DNA of 47,668 nucleotides from an uncultured Candidatus Poseidoniales archaeon (lineage in GTDB: Archaea > Thermoplasmatota > Poseidoniia > Poseidoniales > Poseidoniaceae), in NCBI GenBank assembly GCA_905182715.1, contig CAJJCP010000005.1:1-47668 (forward strand), in the 5' to 3' direction. How positions within the stretch are numbered: position 1 is the stretch's first letter; each line of letters opens with the position of its first letter. The position numbers and the translations under genes are program-made. Positions 1-7,383 of the stretch are shown here, one piece after another. The notes under the pieces were generated by a model, which did not search any database, had not been told where the DNA came from, and saw only the letters and a list, made by a program, of their open reading frames with translations.

Positions 1-110
1 CAGCGTGGTCATCACCGTCTTCGTCAGCATGGTCATCACCGTCTTCGTCAGCATGGTCATCACCGTCTTCGTCAGCATGGTCATCACCGTCTTCGTCGGC
101 ATGGTCATCA
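1..110 (-). repeat. 24-bp in-frame tandem repeats encoding HADEDGDD
   Basis: Four or more near-identical 24-base units, read on the minus strand as the octapeptide HADEDGDD, within the lipoprotein gene. The array continues out of the window on the left. Differences between units are synonymous or absent, which points to recent expansion. Confidence 0.85.
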
Positions 111-2509
111 TGACCTGCATGATCATCATGGCCGCCCTCGGCCATCAAGATGTGGAATTCAACATCCATTGGTAGAGCAAATCCATAGTCGCCTTCAGCG
201 TTAATGTGGATTTCAACGAAACCAGCAGGGTGTTCATCGTGTTCATCGTGTCCTTCCTCATGTCCTTCCATCGTTTCGAGGAAGTCAATGAGTTCTGTGA
301 CATTCAAAAGTTGGTTTCCATCAGCATCAGATGCGTTGAACAATTGTTTGATTTCATCAGCACTCATTTCAACATGTTCATCATGTTCGTCGTGTCCTTC
401 TTCATCATGTTCGTCGTGTCCTTCTTCATCATGTTCGTCATGTCCTTCTTCTTCATGTTCGTCATGTCCTTCTTCTTCATGATGTTCGAGTTCGATCCAA
501 AGGTAACCTTCACACTCTGCTTGAGTTGAGTTTGCCGCAACGTGTGTACCAGTGTTGTAGCATCCTGTGAAGGATGAACCGTCTGGCATGGTGCTGTTTT
601 CGAGGTAAGTGTACTGACCGCATGTTGTTTCATTGTCCATCGATACTTCGTGACTGACCGTGTTGTAACAGAAAGAATCGTCTTCCTCATGTTCGCCGTG
701 ATCGTCGCCGTGGTCGTCGCCGTGAGCGTCGTGGCTCATGTTCCAACCGGCCCAAAATTCATCCCAAGAAAGATGGCTGTCTTCGTCAGCATCGTAATCT
801 TCAAGCATGTGTTCTGCGGAAACATGGTGTTCATGTTCTTCCATCATGTTGATGAATGTACCAAGTTCGCTGAGGTTGAGCAGTGCATCACCGTCAACAT
901 CTGATTGGTTGAACATTTCCATCAATTCAGACATTTCTTCGGCTGAGTCCTCATCATGAGAATCATGTTCGTCGTGTCCTTCTTCATCATGTTCGTCATG
1001 TCCTTCTTCTTCATGTTCGTCATGTCCTTCTTCTTCATGATGTTCGAGTTCGATCCAAAGGTAACCTTCACACTCTGCTTGAGTTGAGTTTGCCGCAACG
1101 TGTGTACCAGTGTTGTAGCATCCTGTGAAGGATGAACCGTCTGGCATGGTGCTGTTTTCGAGGTAAGTGTACTGACCGCATGTTGTTTCATTGTCCATCG
1201 ATACTTCGTGACTGACCGTGTTGTAACAGAAAGAATCGTCTTCCTCATGTTCGCCGTGGTCGTCGCCGTGGTCGTCGTGGTCATCTCCCCAAGAGTTCCA
1301 GAATTCATCCCAAGAGAGGTGGCTGTCGTTGTTCATATCGAATTGTTCGAGCGCTTCTTCAGGAGTAAGAAGACCTTGGTGGTCATCGTGGTCGTCGTGG
1401 TCTGCGTGGTCGTCGTGGTCATCTTCCATCCACATGTGGCCAGCAGCTTCACAGTCTTCCTCAGTCGTGTGGTTTGTGTTTTGGTGCGATGAAGTATCGT
1501 GGCAGTAGTCGCCTTCATGGTCATCATGGCCATCTTCTTCCATCCAGGTGTGGCCAGCAGCTTCGCAATCGGCTTGGTTGTCGATGTCGTTGTTGGAATG
1601 GTCGCCCATGTTGTGGCAGACGCCGTGAATATCTTCTCCATGGTCATCATGTTCGTCACCGTGGTCGTGATGGGCGTGACCGCCGAGCATTTTGAGAACA
1701 GTCATTGTGAAATCTTCAGGGTGGTCCGCATCAAATTCGATGACATATTCGCCTTCTTCAAGGTGGAAGATGGAGATCATTGTATCAGCAGGACATCCGG
1801 TAGGGTTGGAAATGGTCTCTTCGGCTTCAATGTGAGCATGCCCTTCGTGTCCTTCTTCATCTGAATGTTCATCGTGAACTTCGGTTTCATTGTTTTCATC
1901 GTGACCGTCCTCATCAGCATGGTCTTCGCCTTCTTCATGAGGGAACGTGATGTTGTACGCAGTGTATTCTGCGTGAATTTCAGCATCGTTTGCGTGTTCT
2001 TCTTCGTCGGCAAGTTCAACATTTTCGTATGGTCCTACGGAGAGTGTCTTGCACAAATCTGATACGAGCAACGATTCGTAATCAAGCGTCTCTTCCCCAT
2101 CATGCATTGTGTGGACTTGGATTGAAGTTGGTGCAGCACTACCGAGGGATTCGAGCGTTGCATCGACCCAGGGTTCGAGCCCTAAACCGTGGTAAAAGAA
2201 CACATCAGCGTTTTGGAGTCGTATTAGATCTGATGTTGACGGTTCGTAATCGTGGACTGGGATGTTGTCAAGGCTCATGTATTCCATGTCGACATGTTCA
2301 CCAGCAATTGCTTTCACGAGTTCTCCGACGTGGTATGTAGAAACCATCACGGAACCCAGCATTCCAATATCAGTCGAATTGTTTCCATCATTTGTCATGT
2401 CAGTGGCTTCTTCAATGGTTTGAATATCCTCATCCCCAAGGCATCCAGCCAAACTGGATAAAATCATTATCGCACTTACAAAAATTGCTCGAACACTGTT
2501 GCTTCGCAT
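1..2509 (-). CDS. Giant ZnuA/TroA-like metal-binding lipoprotein with EF-hand and His-rich insert (partial, C-terminus beyond left edge)
   Basis: An uninterrupted minus-strand frame runs from ATG at 2509 to base 1 (836 codons, no stop). The start is a lipoprotein signal with lipobox LAGC (Cys23). Residues about 55-160 match the N-terminal lobe of zinc/manganese ABC-transporter binding proteins (PF01297): the motif VHDYEPS, with the family's first His ligand, then a stretch ending GLEPWVD. Where the family usually has a short His-rich loop, this protein has at least about 650 residues of His/Asp/Glu-rich sequence. It contains four canonical EF-hand loops (starting at residues 391, 537, 573, 728; for example DMNNDSHLSWDE), repeated Cys segments (DCEAAGHTW, DCEAAGHMW, ECEGYLW) and HDEHDEEG runs. 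The second family lobe is not reached, so it should lie outside the window. Likely role: extracytoplasmic capture of Zn2+ or Mn2+, perhaps with Ca2+ binding. No transporter subunits are visible here. Confidence 0.8.
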   Translation of the reverse strand, partial: MRSNSVRAIFVSAIMILSSLAGCLGDEDIQTIEEATDMTNDGNNSTDIGMLGSVMVSTYHVGELVKAIAGEHVDMEYMSLDNIPVHDYEPSTSDLIRLQNADVFFYHGLGLEPWVDATLESLGSAAPTSIQVHTMHDGEETLDYESLLVSDLCKTLSVGPYENVELADEEEHANDAEIHAEYTAYNITFPHEEGEDHADEDGHDENNETEVHDEHSDEEGHEGHAHIEAEETISNPTGCPADTMISIFHLEEGEYVIEFDADHPEDFTMTVLKMLGGHAHHDHGDEHDDHGEDIHGVCHNMGDHSNNDIDNQADCEAAGHTWMEEDGHDDHEGDYCHDTSSHQNTNHTTEEDCEAAGHMWMEDDHDDHADHDDHDDHQGLLTPEEALEQFDMNNDSHLSWDEFWNSWGDDHDDHGDDHGEHEEDDSFCYNTVSHEVSMDNETTCGQYTYLENSTMPDGSSFTGCYNTGTHVAANSTQAECEGYLWIELEHHEEEGHDEHEEEGHDEHDEEGHDEHDSHDEDSAEEMSELMEMFNQSDVDGDALLNLSELGTFINMMEEHEHHVSAEHMLEDYDADEDSHLSWDEFWAGWNMSHDAHGDDHGDDHGEHEEDDSFCYNTVSHEVSMDNETTCGQYTYLENSTMPDGSSFTGCYNTGTHVAANSTQAECEGYLWIELEHHEEEGHDEHEEEGHDEHDEEGHDEHDEEGHDEHDEHVEMSADEIKQLFNASDADGNQLLNVTELIDFLETMEGHEEGHDEHDEHPAGFVEIHINAEGDYGFALPMDVEFHILMAEGGHDDHAGHDDHADEDGDDHADEDGDDHADEDGDDHADEDGDDHA
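404..700. repeat. 297-bp perfect direct repeat, copy 1
   Basis: Bases 404-700 match bases 962-1258 at every position I compared, an offset of 558 bases (186 codons), in frame in the lipoprotein gene. They encode a Cys-containing segment (SFCYNTVSHEV to ECEGYLW) and a His-rich tail. Flanking sequence is related but diverged (first mismatches 403/961 and 701/1259). Confidence 0.9.
962..1258. repeat. 297-bp perfect direct repeat, copy 2
   Basis: Second copy of the repeat at 404-700. Both flanks code for similar EF-hand segments that have drifted apart, so the identical block is younger than the duplication itself, or has been homogenised by gene conversion. Confidence 0.9.
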
Positions 2510-2530
2510 GGCACGGCCACCGATATTAAC

Positions 2531-2538
2531 TATTTAAT
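2531..2538 (-). promoter_or_regulatory. TATA-like box for the metal-binding lipoprotein gene
   Basis: ATTAAATA on the minus strand, centred about 25 bases before the ATG at 2509, so transcription would start at or next to the ATG (leaderless). Upstream, 2545-2575 holds an AT-rich imperfect repeat with ACTAA and TTAGT arms about 11 bases apart, a possible operator site. Confidence 0.5.
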
Positions 2539-2658
2539 GAAAACTAATAATTCGCAACTTAGTAATTATTATTCGTACTGCTATTATGGCCGACTGCGTT
2601 CAAATGAATCAAAAATCATTCACTTCATCCAACTGAAGAACCAGCATGTTTGAGTTCT

Positions 2659-3417
2659 CTACTGTTTCGAATCTTTTTGTGCCTTGAGAATTGCTTCAAC
2701 TAAGGGCTCAAACGTATCGCCATGGAAATGAGGTGAACAAACATCTGCTGCATCAGAAACAGAGTCGAAGGCACCCTTGACTGCGACGGACCAATGGGCG
2801 GTTTCGAACATCGAAAGGTCATTTGGTGCATCTCCAACACAGAGCATATCTTCTTTTGACCATCCCATTCGGTCGAGAATAATCTCCAGTCCGCTCCCTT
2901 TCGAAAGATGAGGCTCCATCAAATGAATCGCAAATCCGGTTCGGAGTGCCGATAAATGCGACCACTCACTTCCAGAGAGTCTCGTACGGATCTGTTCCAA
3001 ATCTTCATTTGGTTCGAGACACCATTCACTTTCTCTCCATTGATTCGATTCGATTCCTTTCGCATTGATTGGCATGACGGTTGAGAGCCATTCAGCAGCC
3101 CGCTTTGCCTCAGAGCCATCGGCTTGGAAAATTGGCTCATCGAAGGATGGGTGCCAAAGCACACCACCATTCTCGCAGCAAATCGGACCAGTGAGTTTGA
3201 GGAATCGCCAGAGTCCGTAGGTAATCGCACGTACATTTCCTGTCGCTAAAATGACTGGAATTCCCGCATCTTCGAGTCGTCGCAGCGCATCTAAGGCGCG
3301 CGTGTTAAGTTGTTTTTTGTCATCGGTGAGCGTACCATCGATATCGACCGCGACAAACTTCGGATGCCAATCTTTCGGTAGCCACTCCATACCATCTGCT
3401 CGTCGTGGGGGTGTCAT
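2659..3417 (-). CDS. pgp: Phosphoglycolate phosphatase, archaeal HAD type
   Basis: A HAD-superfamily hydrolase of 252 aa. Motif I is DIDGTLTDD (nucleophile Asp, acid/base Asp two on), followed by ALDALRRLEDAGIPV and an ATGN segment. A CENGG motif lies in the cap region, SKGSGLEIILD supplies the motif III lysine, and GDAPNDLSMF is the motif IV metal site. The order and the GN...GP..CENGG pattern match archaeal phosphoglycolate phosphatases such as Thermoplasma Ta0175, which hydrolyse 2-phosphoglycolate. A sucrose-phosphatase or Cof-like sugar phosphatase is the alternative. ATG at 3417 is chosen because a TATA-like box sits 27 bases upstream; the next ATG (MEWLPKDW) is ten codons in. Divergent from the metal ATPase. 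Confidence 0.8.
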   Translation of the reverse strand: MTPPRRADGMEWLPKDWHPKFVAVDIDGTLTDDKKQLNTRALDALRRLEDAGIPVILATGNVRAITYGLWRFLKLTGPICCENGGVLWHPSFDEPIFQADGSEAKRAAEWLSTVMPINAKGIESNQWRESEWCLEPNEDLEQIRTRLSGSEWSHLSALRTGFAIHLMEPHLSKGSGLEIILDRMGWSKEDMLCVGDAPNDLSMFETAHWSVAVKGAFDSVSDAADVCSPHFHGDTFEPLVEAILKAQKDSKQ

Positions 3418-3441
3418 CAATTTTCGCTCCGATTTACCTCA

Positions 3442-3447
3442 ATATAC
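3442..3447 (-). promoter_or_regulatory. TATA-like box for the HAD phosphatase
   Basis: TATATT on the minus strand, centred 27 bases from the ATG at 3417, consistent with a leaderless transcript. It lies in the 77-base divergent gap with the metal ATPase. Confidence 0.5.
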
Positions 3448-3494
3448 CCTGTTTGCAGGGATGTATTCTTGAGGGGGGGACTTGAGGAGACATC

Positions 3495-6188
3495 ATGTCA
3501 ACAGGCAACGATGAGGAGGTTTTTCTCTCGCTTGATGATGACGATGTATTGGAAACACCCAAAGCAACGGAAAAAGCCACACGAAAACCTCGTGTAAAAA
3601 AGCCCAAAAAACCATCTGTAGCCTCGCAAGAAGTCCTCGATGCAGAAATTCTTGATGCCGTGATTATTCGACAAGCGACCGGTCAATTCGAAATTGGATG
3701 GGCGCTGATGGGCATGGATTGTCCTGACTGTGCGAGTAAAGCCACTCGTGCACTCAACATGCTCCCCCAGGTGACTGAAACAGCAGTATCTGCGACAGCC
3801 GGGACGGTCAAATTAACCGTTGACCTTGAACACGGTTCTCTCTCTCAAGCCTCTTCTGTTCTACGTTCACTTGGGCATGCCCCAGATGTGGGGTTCAATG
3901 AGCTCATAGGAGTTCGAAGTTCACAAGTTGCTCACCGAAACGGTGTCGACCAAAGGAAACTCGGGAAAATCTTCCGTCAACAACCAGGAATCCTCGATGT
4001 TGAATTCACCGATGATGAGCGAATTCTTCTCCAATTCGCTCCTGATGTACCGCAAGAGTTGTTCAAACTCCGCGACTCATATATCTCAGAAGTCACAGGT
4101 GCTCCCGTCAAGTATGTTCCCGCAGAATCCTATCGTATTCGTCCTGATCAGTGGCGTTTAATCGGCGGTGGTATTGCACTACCTCTTTTGGTGTTGGTTA
4201 TTATCGGAGAACTCATCGGCTTCTCTTCTTTTTTCATAGGACTGATTGCAGTACCTGGATTGGTTATCGGGGGTTCGCAGATGTTCAAAGAAGCCTTTGC
4301 CAGTATTCGTAACCGTCAACTTGGATTTCAAGTACTGACAAGTTTGGCTGTCATAGGTGCAGCAGTTCTTGGAATGTGGGAAGAGGCACTGGTTGTTGCG
4401 ATTCTTGTCGCCTTTACAGCTCACCTTGAAGGCGATGCACTTGTCAAAGCCCGAAAAGCAATGCAAGGTGGCCTTGACCGTCTTCCTCGGACTGCACGGA
4501 GGGTTACGGGGAACAAACCTAAGAAAATAGAACCTAAAAAAGCGCTCGCCTTTGCTTTGCAGATGTCTTCCCCAGCCCCGCTTCTCGGCGCAGATGGTTG
4601 TGAACTTCCAGATCCTGAGGCTGAACATGAATCAGTTCCGATTGAATTGATTCAAATTGGTGATTTGATCGAGGTGCGGAGTGGCGAATTAATCCCTGCA
4701 GATGGAGTGATTACCGAAGGTCACGGTTCTTTGGATAAGGCACCATTGACTGGAGAATCAGTACCTGTTGAAGTTTCATTAGGCGATGAAATACAAGCAG
4801 GCCTCGTTCTAGCTCGGGGTCCAGTCATCATCAAAGTCATTGCAGTCGGAGAGGATACTCGCTTGTCTGAATTAATTGACGCTGTTCATACATTTCGTGA
4901 AGAACCTCCTCGATTGCAGAGTAGTATTGAACTTTTTACGGCCATCTGGGTTCCAATTGTTCTTACCGGTGCAATCGTCATTTGGTATTTCTTATTCCCT
5001 GACGATTGGAAAGTCATCTTACTCATTTGGGTTGTTGCATGCCCGTGTGCTTTGTTACTTGCAACCCCGGTTCCTCACGCAGCAGCCCTTTCACGTTCTG
5101 CTCATTTTGGAGCAATAGCCCGAGGAGGAGATGTCATCGAACGTCTTTCAAAGGTCAACCATATTCTTCTCGATAAAACAGGTACACTGACATCAGGAAA
5201 ACCGAGGTTGGGTGAGGTCATCATGGCGAATGGGCGTCAACTCTCATCGGCATTGAAACTCGCTGGCGGCCTTGAAGCCCGTTCATCTCACCCCTATGCC
5301 CTCTCGGTGATGGAGTACCTTCTTGAGAAGCAAGTATCTCCTTCACAAGTGATTGGACTTTCGGATATTGAAGCAGGTGTTAAAGGCAGAGCCAGTGGGA
5401 AAGAAGTGATGTTTATTCGGTTCGACCGTTCAAAACAACTCAACGTTCAGGTTCCAAAAGAACTTCAAGAAGCATACAGTGTAGCTGAAACCAAAGGTCA
5501 TGGAGCAAGCCTTCTGGTTCGTGATGGTGAAGGGATTGCATTGTTTACCTTCATTCATGACGATACCCATTCAGGTAGTAAGGAATTGATTGCAGGATTG
5601 AGGAAGCGTTCAATCAATGTTGAAATCCTATCAGGTGACCATCAAGCTGCAGTTTCAGCCTTTGCCAAAAGTGTCGGGCTTCCAGTCTCATCCGCTCACG
5701 GCGGATTATCTCCTGAACAAAAAGTCCAATGGGTGCAAAGCCGTTCCCAAACTCACATCACAATGATGGTAGGTGATGGTTTCAATGATGCCGCCGCACT
5801 TGCTATTGCCGATGTAGGAGTTGCAGTAGGAACTGGAGAAACGGTCAATCTTGAAGCAGCTGACGTACTTATTCCAAGTGATAACCCTCTCATGCTTACC
5901 GACCTCATCGACTTGGCACGCCAAGCGCAAAGAATCCTCTTGGGCAATCTTATCATCACCGTAGGAATCACACTCTCGCTGGTAGCAGCGGTGATTCTAC
6001 AACTCTATGACGAACTTTGGGTTGGCGTCCTCATTCATGAAGCATCGGTCATTCTTGTGATCTTGAATGGAGCACGCCTTGCGGGAGGCGAAGGGGCTAT
6101 TGCTCTTCTCTCCTCGATTTTTGTCTCATTATGGCGGGATACAAAAGAAGCGTTTGAACTTCTCAAAATGAGATATCTTCCCGCCTGA
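3495..6188 (+). CDS. P1B-type heavy-metal-transporting ATPase (probably Zn/Cd/Co efflux)
   Basis: 897 aa. A Lys-rich N-terminus is followed by a heavy-metal-associated domain with GMDCPDCAS (Cys76, Cys79) and a second domain-like stretch without cysteines (about 150-210). The P-type core is complete: TGES in the actuator domain, CPC at 516-518 in the metal-binding helix, DKTGTLT with phosphorylated Asp560, and GDGFNDAAA near 760. About eight membrane helices are expected. The last helix has HEASVILVILNGARL (His848), like the HEG(S/T) motif of the Co/Zn/Fe-type P1B-4 subgroup, whereas CPC is typical of Cu and Zn/Cd pumps, so the substrate is not settled. Start ATG at 3495 follows GAGGAG by six bases. 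A winged-helix regulator gene follows, a usual arrangement for metal-efflux operons. Confidence 0.9.
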   Translation: MSTGNDEEVFLSLDDDDVLETPKATEKATRKPRVKKPKKPSVASQEVLDAEILDAVIIRQATGQFEIGWALMGMDCPDCASKATRALNMLPQVTETAVSATAGTVKLTVDLEHGSLSQASSVLRSLGHAPDVGFNELIGVRSSQVAHRNGVDQRKLGKIFRQQPGILDVEFTDDERILLQFAPDVPQELFKLRDSYISEVTGAPVKYVPAESYRIRPDQWRLIGGGIALPLLVLVIIGELIGFSSFFIGLIAVPGLVIGGSQMFKEAFASIRNRQLGFQVLTSLAVIGAAVLGMWEEALVVAILVAFTAHLEGDALVKARKAMQGGLDRLPRTARRVTGNKPKKIEPKKALAFALQMSSPAPLLGADGCELPDPEAEHESVPIELIQIGDLIEVRSGELIPADGVITEGHGSLDKAPLTGESVPVEVSLGDEIQAGLVLARGPVIIKVIAVGEDTRLSELIDAVHTFREEPPRLQSSIELFTAIWVPIVLTGAIVIWYFLFPDDWKVILLIWVVACPCALLLATPVPHAAALSRSAHFGAIARGGDVIERLSKVNHILLDKTGTLTSGKPRLGEVIMANGRQLSSALKLAGGLEARSSHPYALSVMEYLLEKQVSPSQVIGLSDIEAGVKGRASGKEVMFIRFDRSKQLNVQVPKELQEAYSVAETKGHGASLLVRDGEGIALFTFIHDDTHSGSKELIAGLRKRSINVEILSGDHQAAVSAFAKSVGLPVSSAHGGLSPEQKVQWVQSRSQTHITMMVGDGFNDAAALAIADVGVAVGTGETVNLEAADVLIPSDNPLMLTDLIDLARQAQRILLGNLIITVGITLSLVAAVILQLYDELWVGVLIHEASVILVILNGARLAGGEGAIALLSSIFVSLWRDTKEAFELLKMRYLPA

Positions 6189-6257
6189 GTTCTCAAATCG
6201 CTTACTTTACGCGGCATCTTCAAACCGGAGAGGGGGTTCTGCCCAAACGGTGAGGAG

Positions 6258-6761
6258 ATGGCACGAGTTCGAGCAGACCCAGTCACAACCGCACTCGCCC
6301 ACCCAACTCGCCGAGCATTGTATATCGCTTTGGCAAACAAAGAAGAAATGAGTACAGTTCAACTTCAAGCCGAAGTGAATGTTGAACGTTACAATCTTTA
6401 TCATCACTTGAAAAAATTAGCATCGTTGAACTTAGTTGAAAATCATCGTGACGCCGGACGTTCACGATGGTGGAAAAAAACGACACACATTGATTTACCT
6501 GAAATCCTTTCACCATCAATTGACCGTCCTATGACAACACTGACTTCAGTCGTACCTGGAGACCTTTCTTTACTCCCTGAGACACTTGCTGATGCTGTTG
6601 TTGAAGGTGGAGAGATACATATCATTCAGCTTGAAGGTTCCAGGGACCAAGTAGGGGCGAAACTCATGCTCCAAATATTAGCCAAAGAGCATGGAATTGA
6701 ACTGGATTTACCTTGGAACTTTTTACCAGTGAGAATTGCTTTGATTGCAAATAAAAAGTGA
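6258..6761 (+). CDS. Winged-helix transcriptional regulator, ArsR-like
   Basis: 167 aa. The N-terminal 85 residues form a winged helix-turn-helix: ALAHPTRRALYIAL, then MSTVQLQAEVNVERYNLYHH as helix-turn-helix and HRDAGRSRWW as the wing. This resembles ArsR/HTH_20 archaeal regulators. The C-terminal half (about 90-167) is not recognised and may sense a ligand or mediate dimerisation; no Cys/His cluster for metal sensing is obvious. It lies 69 bases after the metal ATPase on the same strand, so control of that pump is a reasonable inference. GGTGAGGAG abuts the ATG. Confidence 0.75.
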   Translation: MARVRADPVTTALAHPTRRALYIALANKEEMSTVQLQAEVNVERYNLYHHLKKLASLNLVENHRDAGRSRWWKKTTHIDLPEILSPSIDRPMTTLTSVVPGDLSLLPETLADAVVEGGEIHIIQLEGSRDQVGAKLMLQILAKEHGIELDLPWNFLPVRIALIANKK

Positions 6762-6814
6762 TTGAGGCATTCAGATAGCAAATACCTCAAGAAGAGAGAA
6801 CCGGAGCGGAGACC

Positions 6815-7207
6815 ATGGGCGAAGAATTAACAGTCGAATCTCGAGTCTCTCCTCCGCCACTTTCATGTCCAAAGTGTGACGGATTGTTGCCAAATGAACT
6901 TGGTGAAGTTCGGTGTACATTATGCCATGCGCGGGTTCGAATCGACCACCCAATTACTCGAAAGAAATGGGCCGAAGAAAAGATTGGTTGCCCCGATTGT
7001 GGAAAAGTACTTGTCGTCGGCGTCAACAAACGCCCTGCACATTTGAAATGTGCAACCTGTTCATGCCACTTCACTCTCGTTCCAACCGTGGCTCGTGTAG
7101 AAATCTCTTGTCCAGGATGCGATCGTCAATTACGTATGAAACGCCGTCCGGGTGAGCGACAAATCGAGTGTCCAGCTTGCGATACAACTTTCAAAGTTAC
7201 GTTTTGA
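6815..7207 (+). CDS. Multi-zinc-ribbon protein
   Basis: 130 aa with six CxxC knuckles, CPKC, CTLC, CPDC, CATC, CPGC and CPAC, evenly spaced as three pairs. Each pair would bind one zinc, giving three tandem ribbons of about 35-40 residues. No membrane segment or other domain. Such stand-alone ribbon proteins usually bind nucleic acid or act as adaptors, but the sequence does not say which. The ATG is preceded by GGAGCGGAG. It starts 53 bases after the winged-helix gene, so it may share its transcript. Confidence 0.7.
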   Translation: MGEELTVESRVSPPPLSCPKCDGLLPNELGEVRCTLCHARVRIDHPITRKKWAEEKIGCPDCGKVLVVGVNKRPAHLKCATCSCHFTLVPTVARVEISCPGCDRQLRMKRRPGERQIECPACDTTFKVTF

Positions 7208-7383
7208 ATGATTGAATTTGAACAAAGGCGTCAAAGTCACCCCTTTCCTACTCTCGTAGTGTTGGAAGTAAATTCAAGCAACTTGGTCGGTCGCATAACC
7301 TCCAGAAATAGCCTTGAAGCCTCGCGTTCGTGTCGCGCTCCTTATCTATGATGAGAGGTGGATGAACCATTGGATGGGATACG

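Noticed and set aside
1-110. CRISPR-like regular repeats at the left edge
   Set aside because: The 24-base units are contiguous with no spacers and are in frame in a coding region.
204-1864. Several plus-strand open frames rich in Cys, Ser, Val or Phe
   Set aside because: They are shadows of the minus-strand His/Asp/Glu-rich lipoprotein; composition is explained by the antisense of GAC/CAT/GAA codons.
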